A model generated the notes under the pieces. The model was not told the DNA's origin. It saw only the letters and a list, made by a program, of their open reading frames with translations, and did not search any database. A stretch of 54,624 bases of DNA from Anaerolineaceae bacterium (GTDB lineage: Bacteria; Chloroflexota; Anaerolineae; Anaerolineales; Villigracilaceae). Each line of letters opens with the position of its first letter. The stretch's first letter is position 1. Positions 17,836 to 24,587 of this stretch are shown here, piece after piece. A program made the position numbers and the translations under genes. The stretch covers positions 1 through 54,624 of the forward strand of contig WOUS01000013.1 of NCBI GenBank assembly GCA_009772985.1, written 5' to 3'.

Positions 17836-18479
17836 GATTACGCATCACCTTCGCCAAGACCGGCTCGCTCCGTTACATCGGCCACCTCGACCTCCACCAA
17901 GTCTGGGAGCGGACCGCGCGGCGCGCCGGCCTGCCGCTGGCGTACACGCAGGGATTCCATCCGGGGCCGAAGATCCAGATCGCCGCGGCGCTCCCGCTCG
18001 GATTCTCCGGCCGCGCCGAGGTGGTGGATTTGTGGTTGAATGAAACGGGCGGGGATGAACCCCGCCCCTACGCCGATTTGCTGCAATCCGCCGCGCCGCC
18101 GGGACTGGTCATCGTCCGTGCGGAGCCGGTGGACGAGGGCGCGCCCGCCCTGCAGACTCAAGTCGCGGCGGCGGAGTACGAGGTCAATTTGCTGGAGGCA
18201 GGCGCGGGGTCCGGACTGGAAGCGAAAGTGGCGGAACTGCTGGCGAAGCCGTCGCTGCCGCGCGAGCGGCGCGGGAAACCGTACGATCTCCGTCCGCTAA
18301 TCCTGTCGCTCGAAGCGGGGACAGGCGAACGGTCCGGGACGCTGCAAATGGTTTTATCTGCCCGCGAGGGCGCGACGGGCCGCCCGGAGGAAGTGCTGGC
18401 GGAACTCGGCATCCCGTTCGAAAATACGCGCGTCGAGCGCACTCGCTTGATTTTCAAAAATGACATAGAATCAAAGTGA
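17832..18479 (+). CDS. DUF2344 / TIGR03936 protein, radical SAM partner
   Basis: A 215-residue DUF2344 protein, recognised from RITFAKTGSLRYIGHLDLHQVWERTARRAG and the later YTQGFHPGPKIQIAAALPLGF. In many bacteria it is fused to or adjacent to the TIGR03960 radical SAM protein, which is encoded just upstream. The ATG overlaps the upstream stop. Residues TGGDEPRPY are encoded by a GGGCGGGG palindrome (18047-18071) and interrupt the usual run from VVDLWLNE to ADLLQ, so they appear inserted. The longer frame to the left is a shadow of the membrane protein. Confidence 0.88.
   Translation: MRLRITFAKTGSLRYIGHLDLHQVWERTARRAGLPLAYTQGFHPGPKIQIAAALPLGFSGRAEVVDLWLNETGGDEPRPYADLLQSAAPPGLVIVRAEPVDEGAPALQTQVAAAEYEVNLLEAGAGSGLEAKVAELLAKPSLPRERRGKPYDLRPLILSLEAGTGERSGTLQMVLSAREGATGRPEEVLAELGIPFENTRVERTRLIFKNDIESK
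18047..18071 (+). repeat. In-frame GCCCCTAC palindrome inside the DUF2344 gene
   Basis: GGGCGGGG (18047-18054) pairs with CCCCGCCC (18060-18067) around ATGAA and ends in CTAC at 18071. It has the same end as the intergenic elements and is translated as TGGDEPRPY. Confidence 0.75.
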
Positions 18480-18493
18480 GCATAATACGAATT

Positions 18494-18590
18494 GTGTCGT
18501 TGCGAGCCGCGTTCTTGGCGGCGAAGCAATCTCCCAATCTGCTTGGGGATTGCTTCGTCGGGAAGAGCGACTCCTCGCAATGACACGCAG
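18494..18590. repeat. TGTCATTGCGAG-type inverted repeat, copy 1
   Basis: Starts GTGTCGTTGCGAGC and ends CTCGCAATGACACGC, with inner arms GCGAAGCAATCTCC and GGGGATTGCTTCGTCGGG. Two more copies are at 21643 and 53016. Repeats of this type are widespread between genes in many bacterial phyla. Confidence 0.85.
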
Positions 18591-18608
18591 TTTTCAACGG
18601 AGGCAGCC

Positions 18609-19598
18609 ATGGGACTGATCGTTTCGCTCGTCATCGGTTTTGGTACGGCGCTGTTTTTCGCCAGCATCCTGTACTGGCTCGACCGCTACGAGAAGGAACC
18701 GCTGCTGCTGCTGGGCGCGGTGTTCATGTGGGGCGCGGTGGTGGCGGCCGGGTCGGCGTTCATCATCAACACGGTACTCGGCCTGGGCGTGTATGTTTTC
18801 ACCGGCTCGGCTTTTGCGACCAATTTCGCCACCGGCACGATCATCGCCCCGCTGGTGGAGGAAACACTCAAAGGGCTGGCGGTGCTGATCGTGTTCCTCG
18901 TCTTCCGCCGCGAGTTCGACTCGGTGCTGGACGGGATCATCTACGCCGGGGTGGCCGCGTTGGGCTTCGCCGCCACCGAGAACACGTATTACATCTACTC
19001 CTACGGTTTCGCCGAAGGCGGCTGGAGCGGACTGGCGTTCCTGTCCTTCATCCGGGTCATCCTGGTCGGCTGGCAGCACCCGTTCTACACTGCTTTCTTT
19101 GGCATCGGGCTGGCGGCCGCCCGCCTGAGCCGCAACTGGGCGGTCAAGATCATTGCCCCGCTGCTCGGGCTGGGAGTGGCGATGTTCACCCACGCCTTCC
19201 ACAACACGATGGCCTCCTTCCTGAGCGGACTTGGCGGGCTGGCCATCGGCGCGGCCGTGGACTGGACCGGCTGGCTGTTCATGTTCGTTGTCATCGTGTG
19301 GGCCACCGTGCGCGAGCGCAAGACCCTGCAGAAGTTCCTCTCCGGCGAGGTGCAGGCCGGGACGCTCAGCGCGGCGCATTTCCGCACGGCTTCCTCGGCC
19401 TGGCGGCAGATGGGGGCGCGGCTGGCGGCCCTGTTCAGCGGCCGGTTCGTCAAGACGGTGCGCTTTTACCAACTGTGCGGAGAGTATGCCCACAAGCGCC
19501 AGCAGTTCGCCGCGCTCGGCGACGAGGGCGGGAATGTTGCCACCCTCCACAAATTGCGCGCCGAACTGGCGGCTCTCGCGCCGTTTGTTCAAGTCTGA
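18609..19598 (+). CDS. PrsW-family intramembrane metalloprotease
   Basis: A 329-residue polytopic membrane protein of the PrsW/CPBP superfamily. Motifs are APLVEETLKG (EExxK) near residue 82, AATENTYY near 122, and two later His motifs, GWQHPFY and HAFHNT, which complete the metal site. PrsW cleaves the anti-sigma factor RsiW in Bacillus; the substrate here is unknown. The start at 18609 follows GGAGG. The cytosolic C-terminal tail (about residues 240-329) is longer than in many members. Confidence 0.88.
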   Translation: MGLIVSLVIGFGTALFFASILYWLDRYEKEPLLLLGAVFMWGAVVAAGSAFIINTVLGLGVYVFTGSAFATNFATGTIIAPLVEETLKGLAVLIVFLVFRREFDSVLDGIIYAGVAALGFAATENTYYIYSYGFAEGGWSGLAFLSFIRVILVGWQHPFYTAFFGIGLAAARLSRNWAVKIIAPLLGLGVAMFTHAFHNTMASFLSGLGGLAIGAAVDWTGWLFMFVVIVWATVRERKTLQKFLSGEVQAGTLSAAHFRTASSAWRQMGARLAALFSGRFVKTVRFYQLCGEYAHKRQQFAALGDEGGNVATLHKLRAELAALAPFVQV

Positions 19599-19725
19599 TA
19601 GTTGAGTAGTTTGGTAGTTGAGTAGTTTGGTAGTTGGGCAGTTGAATAGTGACGACCAATTCACTCTCCGAACTACGCAACCAAGCAACTACTCAACTAA
19701 CCAACTATCCAACCAGCCAACTAAA
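19597..19725. repeat. TAGTTGA heptamer repeat with inverted arms
   Basis: A left arm of TAGTTGAGTAGTTTGG units (19597-19650) faces a right arm of CAACTACTCAACTAACC units (19671-19725). The heptamer is AACTACT / TAGTTGA. The arms are complementary over several units, so a large cruciform or hairpin is possible. It lies between prsW and tRNA-Arg and has no reading frame of interest. Confidence 0.85.
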
Positions 19726-19747
19726 AAGTGGTAAAATCCGCTCGTCC

Positions 19748-19819
19748 GCCCCTGTAGCTCAGTGGACAGAGTGTTGGCCTCCGAAGCCAGAGAGGGCAGT
19801 TCGAGTCTGCCCAGGGGCG
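19748..19819 (+). tRNA. tRNA-Arg (anticodon CCG)
   Basis: The acceptor stem GCCCCTG pairs with CAGGGGC at the 3-prime end. The anticodon loop CTCCGAA gives CCG, and the T-arm has GTTCGAGTC. The CCA end is not encoded. GTAAAAT about 13 bases upstream is a candidate -10 box and a terminator follows at 19825. Confidence 0.95.
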
Positions 19820-19824
19820 CTGAC

Positions 19825-19849
19825 AACCGGCCTTTATGGCCGGTTTTTT
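19825..19849 (+). terminator. Rho-independent terminator of tRNA-Arg
   Basis: AACCGGCC (19825-19832) pairs with GGCCGGTT (19838-19845), followed by a T run to 19849. Confidence 0.88.
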
Positions 19850-19895
19850 GTTTCCTCCCCCATCCGGCTCTTTTTCGTAATCGGACAAAACCCGC

Positions 19896-19901
19896 TATAA
19901 T
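19896..19901 (+). promoter_or_regulatory. -10 box of the GHKL ATPase gene, leaderless
   Basis: TATAAT at 19896-19901 with exactly seven bases to the ATG at 19909. No Shine-Dalgarno is present. It is the third case with the same spacing. Confidence 0.65.
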
Positions 19902-19908
19902 GACCTCC

Positions 19909-21636
19909 ATGGACCAGGACCCCATCACCAAAACCATCAACGGCATCCTGAACCTGTTCCGACGGAAGCCGCCCGCCCCGCAGCCGCCCCCGCCTGCGCC
20001 TCCGCCCGCCGCGCCGCAGCCCAAACCGCCAAAACCGCCGGAGCCGGAAAAGCCGCGCCTGAAGGTCACCTCGCATGTGGCGCGCGACCTGCTCCAGAAC
20101 GCGGCCTACTTCAACGCCATGCCCAAGGCCGTGGCCGAATACGTCACCAACGCCATTGACAGCGCCGAACCCGGCACGCCGGTCCACTGCGAGGTGACGA
20201 TTGCCGCGGACGAAGTCTCCATCGCCGACGACGGCAGCGGCATGACCTACGCCGAACTCTCCAACTTCTTCCAGATGCACGGCGAGAACATCCAGCGCAA
20301 ACGCGGACGCACCGTGCGCGGCAAGTTCGGCACCGGCAAATCGGCCGCCTTCGGCGTGGCGAACACGCTCCAGATCGAGACGGTCAGGGACGGCAAACGC
20401 AGCGTGGTCGAACTCCACCGCACCGACGTGGAATCGGCGAAGGATGGGCGTCCCATCCCGGTGCGCGAGCGGACCGTGGACCAGCCCGCTCCCGGCCTGC
20501 CCTCCGGCACCACCATCCGCATCCGCGACCTGCTGGACGACGACCCGGACGAGCAGGCGGTGCGCGCCTATCTTGAAAAACTGCTCGGCCAGCACCTGCG
20601 GATTCATAAAGTAAACGTCAACGGCCGCGCCTGCCGCTACCGGATGCCGAAAGCCGAACTGACCTTCGAATTCAAAACGCCGGAAAACGTCAGCGCGGTC
20701 ATCGGGCGGGCAAAATGCAAACTGTGCGTCTCGCCGGACGAACTCGAACGCGACGACAACGCCATCGCCGTGCTGTGCCACGGCTTCCTGCACGCCGCCA
20801 CCCTGACCGGGCGCAGCCGCGAACCGCTGGCCGAATACATCTTCGGCGAGGTCGAAGTCCCCGCGCTGGACGACGATCCGGGGCCAATCCCGGCCTTCGA
20901 CAACACCCGAAGTTTGGCGCTCAACCCCCGCAATCCCAAAGTCCAGGCGCTGGAGGGCTGGCTGGGCGAGTGCATTGACGAGGTGCTGAAAACGCTGGCC
21001 GAACGCGAGAAACGCCGCGCCCTCGCCCGCCAGCAGCGCCTGCTGCGCAAGATCACCGGGCGCATCAAAACCTTCCTCGACGAGGACTTCCTGGAAATCC
21101 AGGAATCCATGCCGTGGGCCAGCCTGCCCGCCGCCCGCAAACGCGAACCGCCCACGCAGCCAACCGGGACCGGTTCCCGGTCCGCGGGGCGCAAGCCCCG
21201 GCCGCGCCCGTCGCTCGTCCAGCGCGGGTTTAACTGGCTGCGCCGCCTGTTCGGGCTGGAAGCGCGCCGGCCCAAGGTCCCGCCTCGCCCGCCGCGCGGC
21301 GGGCCGGTCGAGTTCGAGATCCGCTACACCCGGCTCGGGTCGAAAGTCCCGCGCGCCCACTACGACGCCGCAGAGGGCGTCATCACCCTCAACCGCGACC
21401 ATCCGCAACTGCGCACCGCCGAACGCGAAGCCGGCCTCGAAAGCGCCACCTACAAGATGCTCTGCTTCGACATCGCCTTCACCGAGTACGCCCTGGCCGT
21501 GGCCGACTACCTCGCCAAACAGGCCGCCGCCTACCACAAGCCGCTGGACACGAACACGCTGATCCAGAGCATCCTCGACCGCCTCGGGCGCAAGGCCGCC
21601 GAAACCCTGGAAGCCTCCGCCCCGCGCGTGGAATGA
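19909..21636 (+). CDS. Orphan GHKL (HATPase) ATP-binding protein
   Basis: A 575-residue protein with a GHKL ATPase fold. After a Pro-rich linker (about residues 20-48) come the N box (EYVTNAIDSAE, 78-88), the G1 box DDGSGM (107-112) and a P-loop-like lid GTGKSAAFG (141-149), as in Hsp90, MutL and MORC ATPases. The central part (VCVSPDELERDD, PAFDNTR) and the basic C-terminal linker (RSAGRKPRPRP) are not in a family I know. It has no transmitter His or kinase domain, so it is not a histidine kinase. The start is set by TATAAT seven bases upstream. Function unknown; chaperone-like or DNA-acting are both possible. Confidence 0.8.
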   Translation: MDQDPITKTINGILNLFRRKPPAPQPPPPAPPPAAPQPKPPKPPEPEKPRLKVTSHVARDLLQNAAYFNAMPKAVAEYVTNAIDSAEPGTPVHCEVTIAADEVSIADDGSGMTYAELSNFFQMHGENIQRKRGRTVRGKFGTGKSAAFGVANTLQIETVRDGKRSVVELHRTDVESAKDGRPIPVRERTVDQPAPGLPSGTTIRIRDLLDDDPDEQAVRAYLEKLLGQHLRIHKVNVNGRACRYRMPKAELTFEFKTPENVSAVIGRAKCKLCVSPDELERDDNAIAVLCHGFLHAATLTGRSREPLAEYIFGEVEVPALDDDPGPIPAFDNTRSLALNPRNPKVQALEGWLGECIDEVLKTLAEREKRRALARQQRLLRKITGRIKTFLDEDFLEIQESMPWASLPAARKREPPTQPTGTGSRSAGRKPRPRPSLVQRGFNWLRRLFGLEARRPKVPPRPPRGGPVEFEIRYTRLGSKVPRAHYDAAEGVITLNRDHPQLRTAEREAGLESATYKMLCFDIAFTEYALAVADYLAKQAAAYHKPLDTNTLIQSILDRLGRKAAETLEASAPRVE

Positions 21637-21642
21637 TGAACG

Positions 21643-21753
21643 CGTGTCATTGCGAGCCGCCGCTTCGAGCGCAGCGAGGGCGGCGAAGCAACCCCCTCGC
21701 AAGCCGGGAGACTGCTTCGTCGGGCACAGAACGCCCTCCTCGCAGCGACACAC
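21643..21753. repeat. TGTCATTGCGAG-type inverted repeat, copy 2
   Basis: Begins CGTGTCATTGCGAGCC and ends CTCGCAGCGACACACC, with the inner arms GGCGAAGCAACC and GACTGCTTCGTCGGGC. It separates the GHKL gene and the SH3 lipoprotein. Confidence 0.85.
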
Positions 21754-21771
21754 CAGCAACGGAATGACAGA

Positions 21772-22881
21772 ATGAAAACCAAACCCATCCTCCTGCTCCT
21801 CACCCTTGCCCTGCTGCTCGCCGCGTGCGGAACCGCAACCCCGTCCGCCGCGACCCCGACCCTGATCCTGCCGACCATCCCCACCTCCTTCGTCCCCGCC
21901 GCAACCTTCACGCCCCTGCCCCCGCCCACCATCACCGCCACCACGGTCGTCGTGGCCGGGACGCTCACCTTCCAGGTCAACGTGCGCTCCGGCCCCGGCG
22001 TGGACTACTCCCTGCTCGGAATGCTGAACGCCGGTGAGACGGTCCAGGTGACCGGGCAGAGCGGCGACGGGGCATGGTTCCAGATCTTCTATTCCGCCGG
22101 CTCCGGCGGAATAGGCTGGGTTTCGGCGCAGTACGTGGACACCGGCGGCCAGCCCGTGCCAACGCTCACGCCGCAGGGCGGCAGCGTCTCCGGCCCCGCC
22201 GGGACTGTTACACAGCGGCTGAACGTCCGCTCCGGGCCGGGGACGAATTACGAGGCGCTCGGCATCCTCGAAGTCGGCGCAACCGTCTCGCTGACCGGCA
22301 AGAACGAGACCGGCGCCTGGATGCAGATCGTCTACAGCGGCGGGCCGGGCGGACGCGGCTGGGTGACAGCCCAGTACGTCCAGACCGACGCGGCCGGCCT
22401 CCCGGTCCTGAACGCGTTCGGCACGCCGGTCACGCCCGGGTCAGCCGGCGGGACCCCCGCGCCGGGCGTCACCGCCACGCCGACGGTCGGTCCCGCGATG
22501 AGCGACGGCGACACCTCCGCCATGCCGCTGTACAGTACTCTATTTTCACCTCTCGGGACAAAGAGTTTCGAGCGTCAGGGCGACGTCTCCATCCCCGACG
22601 GCGACCCGGAAGACTGGATCGAGTTCACGCCCTACGCCCTGCCCGGCGGCACGACCGTCTCCCTGACCGCCAACCTGGGCTGTTCGGGCAACGGCACGCT
22701 GGTGGTGGAACTGTGGCAGAACGGCGCGCCGCTGGCCGACTGGGGCACGTTCGCCTGCGGCGACATCGGGCGCAGTTTCCTGCTGCCCGTTGGCGGCGCG
22801 TACCAGTTCCGCTTCCGCCCGGCGGCGGGGAACGGCCTGCAATACGTTTATTACTACCTGCGCATGAAAAACAATCCGTGA
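21772..22881 (+). CDS. Lipoprotein with two bacterial SH3 domains
   Basis: A 369-residue predicted lipoprotein (lipobox LLLAAC, Cys19) with a Thr/Pro-rich linker, then two SH3b domains. Each has NVRSGPG followed by a Gly-Ala-Trp and GWV-AQYV ending (near residues 65-125 and 145-205). A second Pro/Thr/Gly-rich stretch and a C-terminal beta-sandwich-like part follow. SH3b domains bind peptidoglycan or surface peptides, so this is probably a cell-surface adaptor. It neighbours a FecR-like lipoprotein in the same direction. Confidence 0.82.
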   Translation: MKTKPILLLLTLALLLAACGTATPSAATPTLILPTIPTSFVPAATFTPLPPPTITATTVVVAGTLTFQVNVRSGPGVDYSLLGMLNAGETVQVTGQSGDGAWFQIFYSAGSGGIGWVSAQYVDTGGQPVPTLTPQGGSVSGPAGTVTQRLNVRSGPGTNYEALGILEVGATVSLTGKNETGAWMQIVYSGGPGGRGWVTAQYVQTDAAGLPVLNAFGTPVTPGSAGGTPAPGVTATPTVGPAMSDGDTSAMPLYSTLFSPLGTKSFERQGDVSIPDGDPEDWIEFTPYALPGGTTVSLTANLGCSGNGTLVVELWQNGAPLADWGTFACGDIGRSFLLPVGGAYQFRFRPAAGNGLQYVYYYLRMKNNP

Positions 22882-22953
22882 TTTGAAATGTCCCTGGAAT
22901 CGAAAAAAAGGTACAATGACTCCAGATCGTCCTCGTTCTGATTGGAGGCCGCC

Positions 22954-24330
22954 ATGTTTACCAAAAATTCCCATCGCGCAGCCGTCATCTTCGTGATCGT
23001 TTTCCTGCTGGCCGCCGGGTGCGGCGCAGGCACGCCGACTGCCGCATCCGTTCCCACCACCGCCTCCCTCAGCGAAGTGCAGGGACAGGTGGACATCCTG
23101 AACCCCGGCGAGGGGGATTATTCTCCCGCCGCCGATGGCATGACCCTGCAGGTGGAGGGACAGGTCGCCACCGGGGACGACGGCCGCCTCCGGCTGGACC
23201 TTTCGAGCGGGACCGTCATCCGGCTGGCCTCGGGCACCATCTTCACGCTCGTCTCCAACGACCCCCAGCCAGAGGGCCTGCTGACCCGCATCAAACTCGA
23301 AGCCGGGCGCATGTGGATCGCGCTCAACGGCGGCTCGATGGACGTGGAAACGCCCGCCGGGCTGGCCTCGGTGCGCGGCTCCAACATGATGGTCTGGGTG
23401 GACCCGGTCTTTCTGAACGTTTACGTTTACTGCTTCGAGGGCAACTGCGGCGCGGAGAATCCATCCGGCTCGGTTGGCATGTCCACCGGCGGCGGCGCGC
23501 TGCTGTACCACTTCGAGACCGGCGGCAATCCGCCTCCGCCGGTAACCTACACGTTGTCCTGGCAGCACTTCCAGGAATGGGTGGACAACAACCCGGAGGC
23601 CGGGAACATCATGCCATCCATCGCCCAGACGCTGACGGCCATCCCCCAATTCACACCCACTTTCACGTCCACCCCCACCGAGACGCCGACCGCCACACCG
23701 ACCGCCACCGCCACGCCATCCTGCTTCACCCTGCTCTCTCCGGCCGACGGCGCGTCCCTGCCCGGCCTGGGCGAGGTGACGTTCTCCTGGTCTGCCCAGC
23801 CGGGCGCGGCCGGTTACCGGCTGACCATCGTCTCGCCGCGCGGCGCGGTGAACAGTTTCGCCACCACCGCCACCAGCAGCACGCGCTACATCGAGAACTT
23901 CCAACTGGGCGGCGTCTACACCTGGAGCGTGGCTGCCCTCGACGCTGCGGGCGCACCCCTGTGCATCGCCGGGCCGTTCACCTTCGTTAAGGACGAAAGC
24001 CCCACGCCCAGCATTCCATTCGGCTCGGGGAACGCCACCTTCCTTTCCGAACTCGGTCCCACCGCGACCCTGAGCCAGTGCGGGAACGAGTACTTCGCCG
24101 TCACCGTTGTGGACCCGAACGGGGTCCAGAACGCAACCGTGCGCTACCAGGTCGTGGGCGGCACGAGCGGATCGTTCCCCCTCTCGCCAACCAGCACCAG
24201 CCAGTGGAGCGCGTGGTATTCCACGAGCGATTTCTACGGCCAGGCCGTCCAGTGGTGGTTCGTGGTGGTGGATGGCGCTGGCAATCTTGAAACATCGGGG
24301 AACATCTTCAGTTTCACCTGCGGGAATTGA
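22954..24330 (+). CDS. FecR-domain lipoprotein
   Basis: A 458-residue predicted lipoprotein (lipobox LAAGC, Cys23). The N-terminal half holds a FecR-like domain (VQGQVDILNPGEGDYSPA... GTVIRLASGTIFTLVS), then a Thr/Pro-rich linker (ETPTATPTAT) and a C-terminal beta-rich part of fibronectin-like repeats (SPADGASLPGLGEVTFSWS; YTWSVAALDAAG). The ATG at 22954 has GGAGG six bases before; the TTG four codons earlier is unlikely. Such proteins link secreted or surface structures to the outside; the role here is unknown. Confidence 0.8.
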   Translation: MFTKNSHRAAVIFVIVFLLAAGCGAGTPTAASVPTTASLSEVQGQVDILNPGEGDYSPAADGMTLQVEGQVATGDDGRLRLDLSSGTVIRLASGTIFTLVSNDPQPEGLLTRIKLEAGRMWIALNGGSMDVETPAGLASVRGSNMMVWVDPVFLNVYVYCFEGNCGAENPSGSVGMSTGGGALLYHFETGGNPPPPVTYTLSWQHFQEWVDNNPEAGNIMPSIAQTLTAIPQFTPTFTSTPTETPTATPTATATPSCFTLLSPADGASLPGLGEVTFSWSAQPGAAGYRLTIVSPRGAVNSFATTATSSTRYIENFQLGGVYTWSVAALDAAGAPLCIAGPFTFVKDESPTPSIPFGSGNATFLSELGPTATLSQCGNEYFAVTVVDPNGVQNATVRYQVVGGTSGSFPLSPTSTSQWSAWYSTSDFYGQAVQWWFVVVDGAGNLETSGNIFSFTCGN

Positions 24331-24380
24331 TAAAATTCCTCTGTTGAAGATCCGGGCAACCGGACGCGAACACCTGCAGC

Positions 24381-24411
24381 AAGGGGTGCGCCTTTTGGAG
24401 GCGCACCCCTT
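24381..24411. repeat. AAGGGGTGCGCC palindrome
   Basis: AAGGGGTGCGCC (24381-24392) pairs with GGCGCACCCCTT (24400-24411). The CCCCTTAC end resembles the other palindromes. It is one stem of the candidate RNA. Confidence 0.75.
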
Positions 24412-24538
24412 ACAAATCTCATGGTTGACGGGCGGGGAAATCGCACGTATCCTCTGGCAATTCTTCTATGCGGAGGTTCACATGTCAACCGATGTGACGG
24501 TCACTTCGGAAGTGACCGTCACTTTCATCGCCTTACAA

Positions 24539-24573
24539 AAGCGCGCCGGCTGTTGCCGGTGCGCTTGTTTTTA
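24539..24573 (+). terminator. Terminator before the adenylate cyclase gene
   Basis: AAGCGCGCCGGC (24539-24550) pairs with GCCGGTGCGCTT (24555-24566) with one G-T pair, and a T run follows. Confidence 0.8.
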
Positions 24574-24575
24574 TA

Positions 24576-24581
24576 TACAAT
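24576..24581 (+). promoter_or_regulatory. -10 box of the adenylate cyclase gene, leaderless
   Basis: TACAAT at 24576-24581 with six bases to the ATG at 24588. No Shine-Dalgarno is present apart from a weak GGGG. Confidence 0.5.
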
Positions 24582-24587
24582 AGGGGC

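Larger units (their letters stand above)
24331..24573 (+). ncRNA. Candidate structured small RNA or leader
   Basis: The 257-base gap between the FecR gene and the cyclase holds TAAAAT at 24331 (possible -10), a TCCGG-GCAA-CCGGA tetraloop hairpin at 24351, a 12-bp stem AAGGGGTGCGCC/GGCGCACCCCTT (24381-24411), a nearly perfect GTGACGGTCAC palindrome (about 24494-24522) and a terminator at 24539. This would give an RNA of about 230 nt. It does not match a riboswitch I know. Confidence 0.4.

Noticed and set aside
19597..19725. Possible CRISPR array or transposon end
   Set aside because: No constant repeat with variable spacers and no transposase nearby; units are degenerate heptamers.
22942..22953. 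TTG start four codons before the FecR gene ATG
   Set aside because: It would overlap the GGAGG Shine-Dalgarno that fits the ATG at 22954.
24350..24420. Resemblance to a c-di-GMP-I riboswitch (GGGCAA...GGACGC)
   Set aside because: The receptor and second stem of that class are not found, so only a generic structured region is claimed.
24482..24583. A 33-codon frame with GGAGG upstream
   Set aside because: Its 3-prime part would lie in the stem of a terminator and the middle is a perfect palindrome (VTVTSEVTVT), so the sequence is better explained as RNA structure or repeat.
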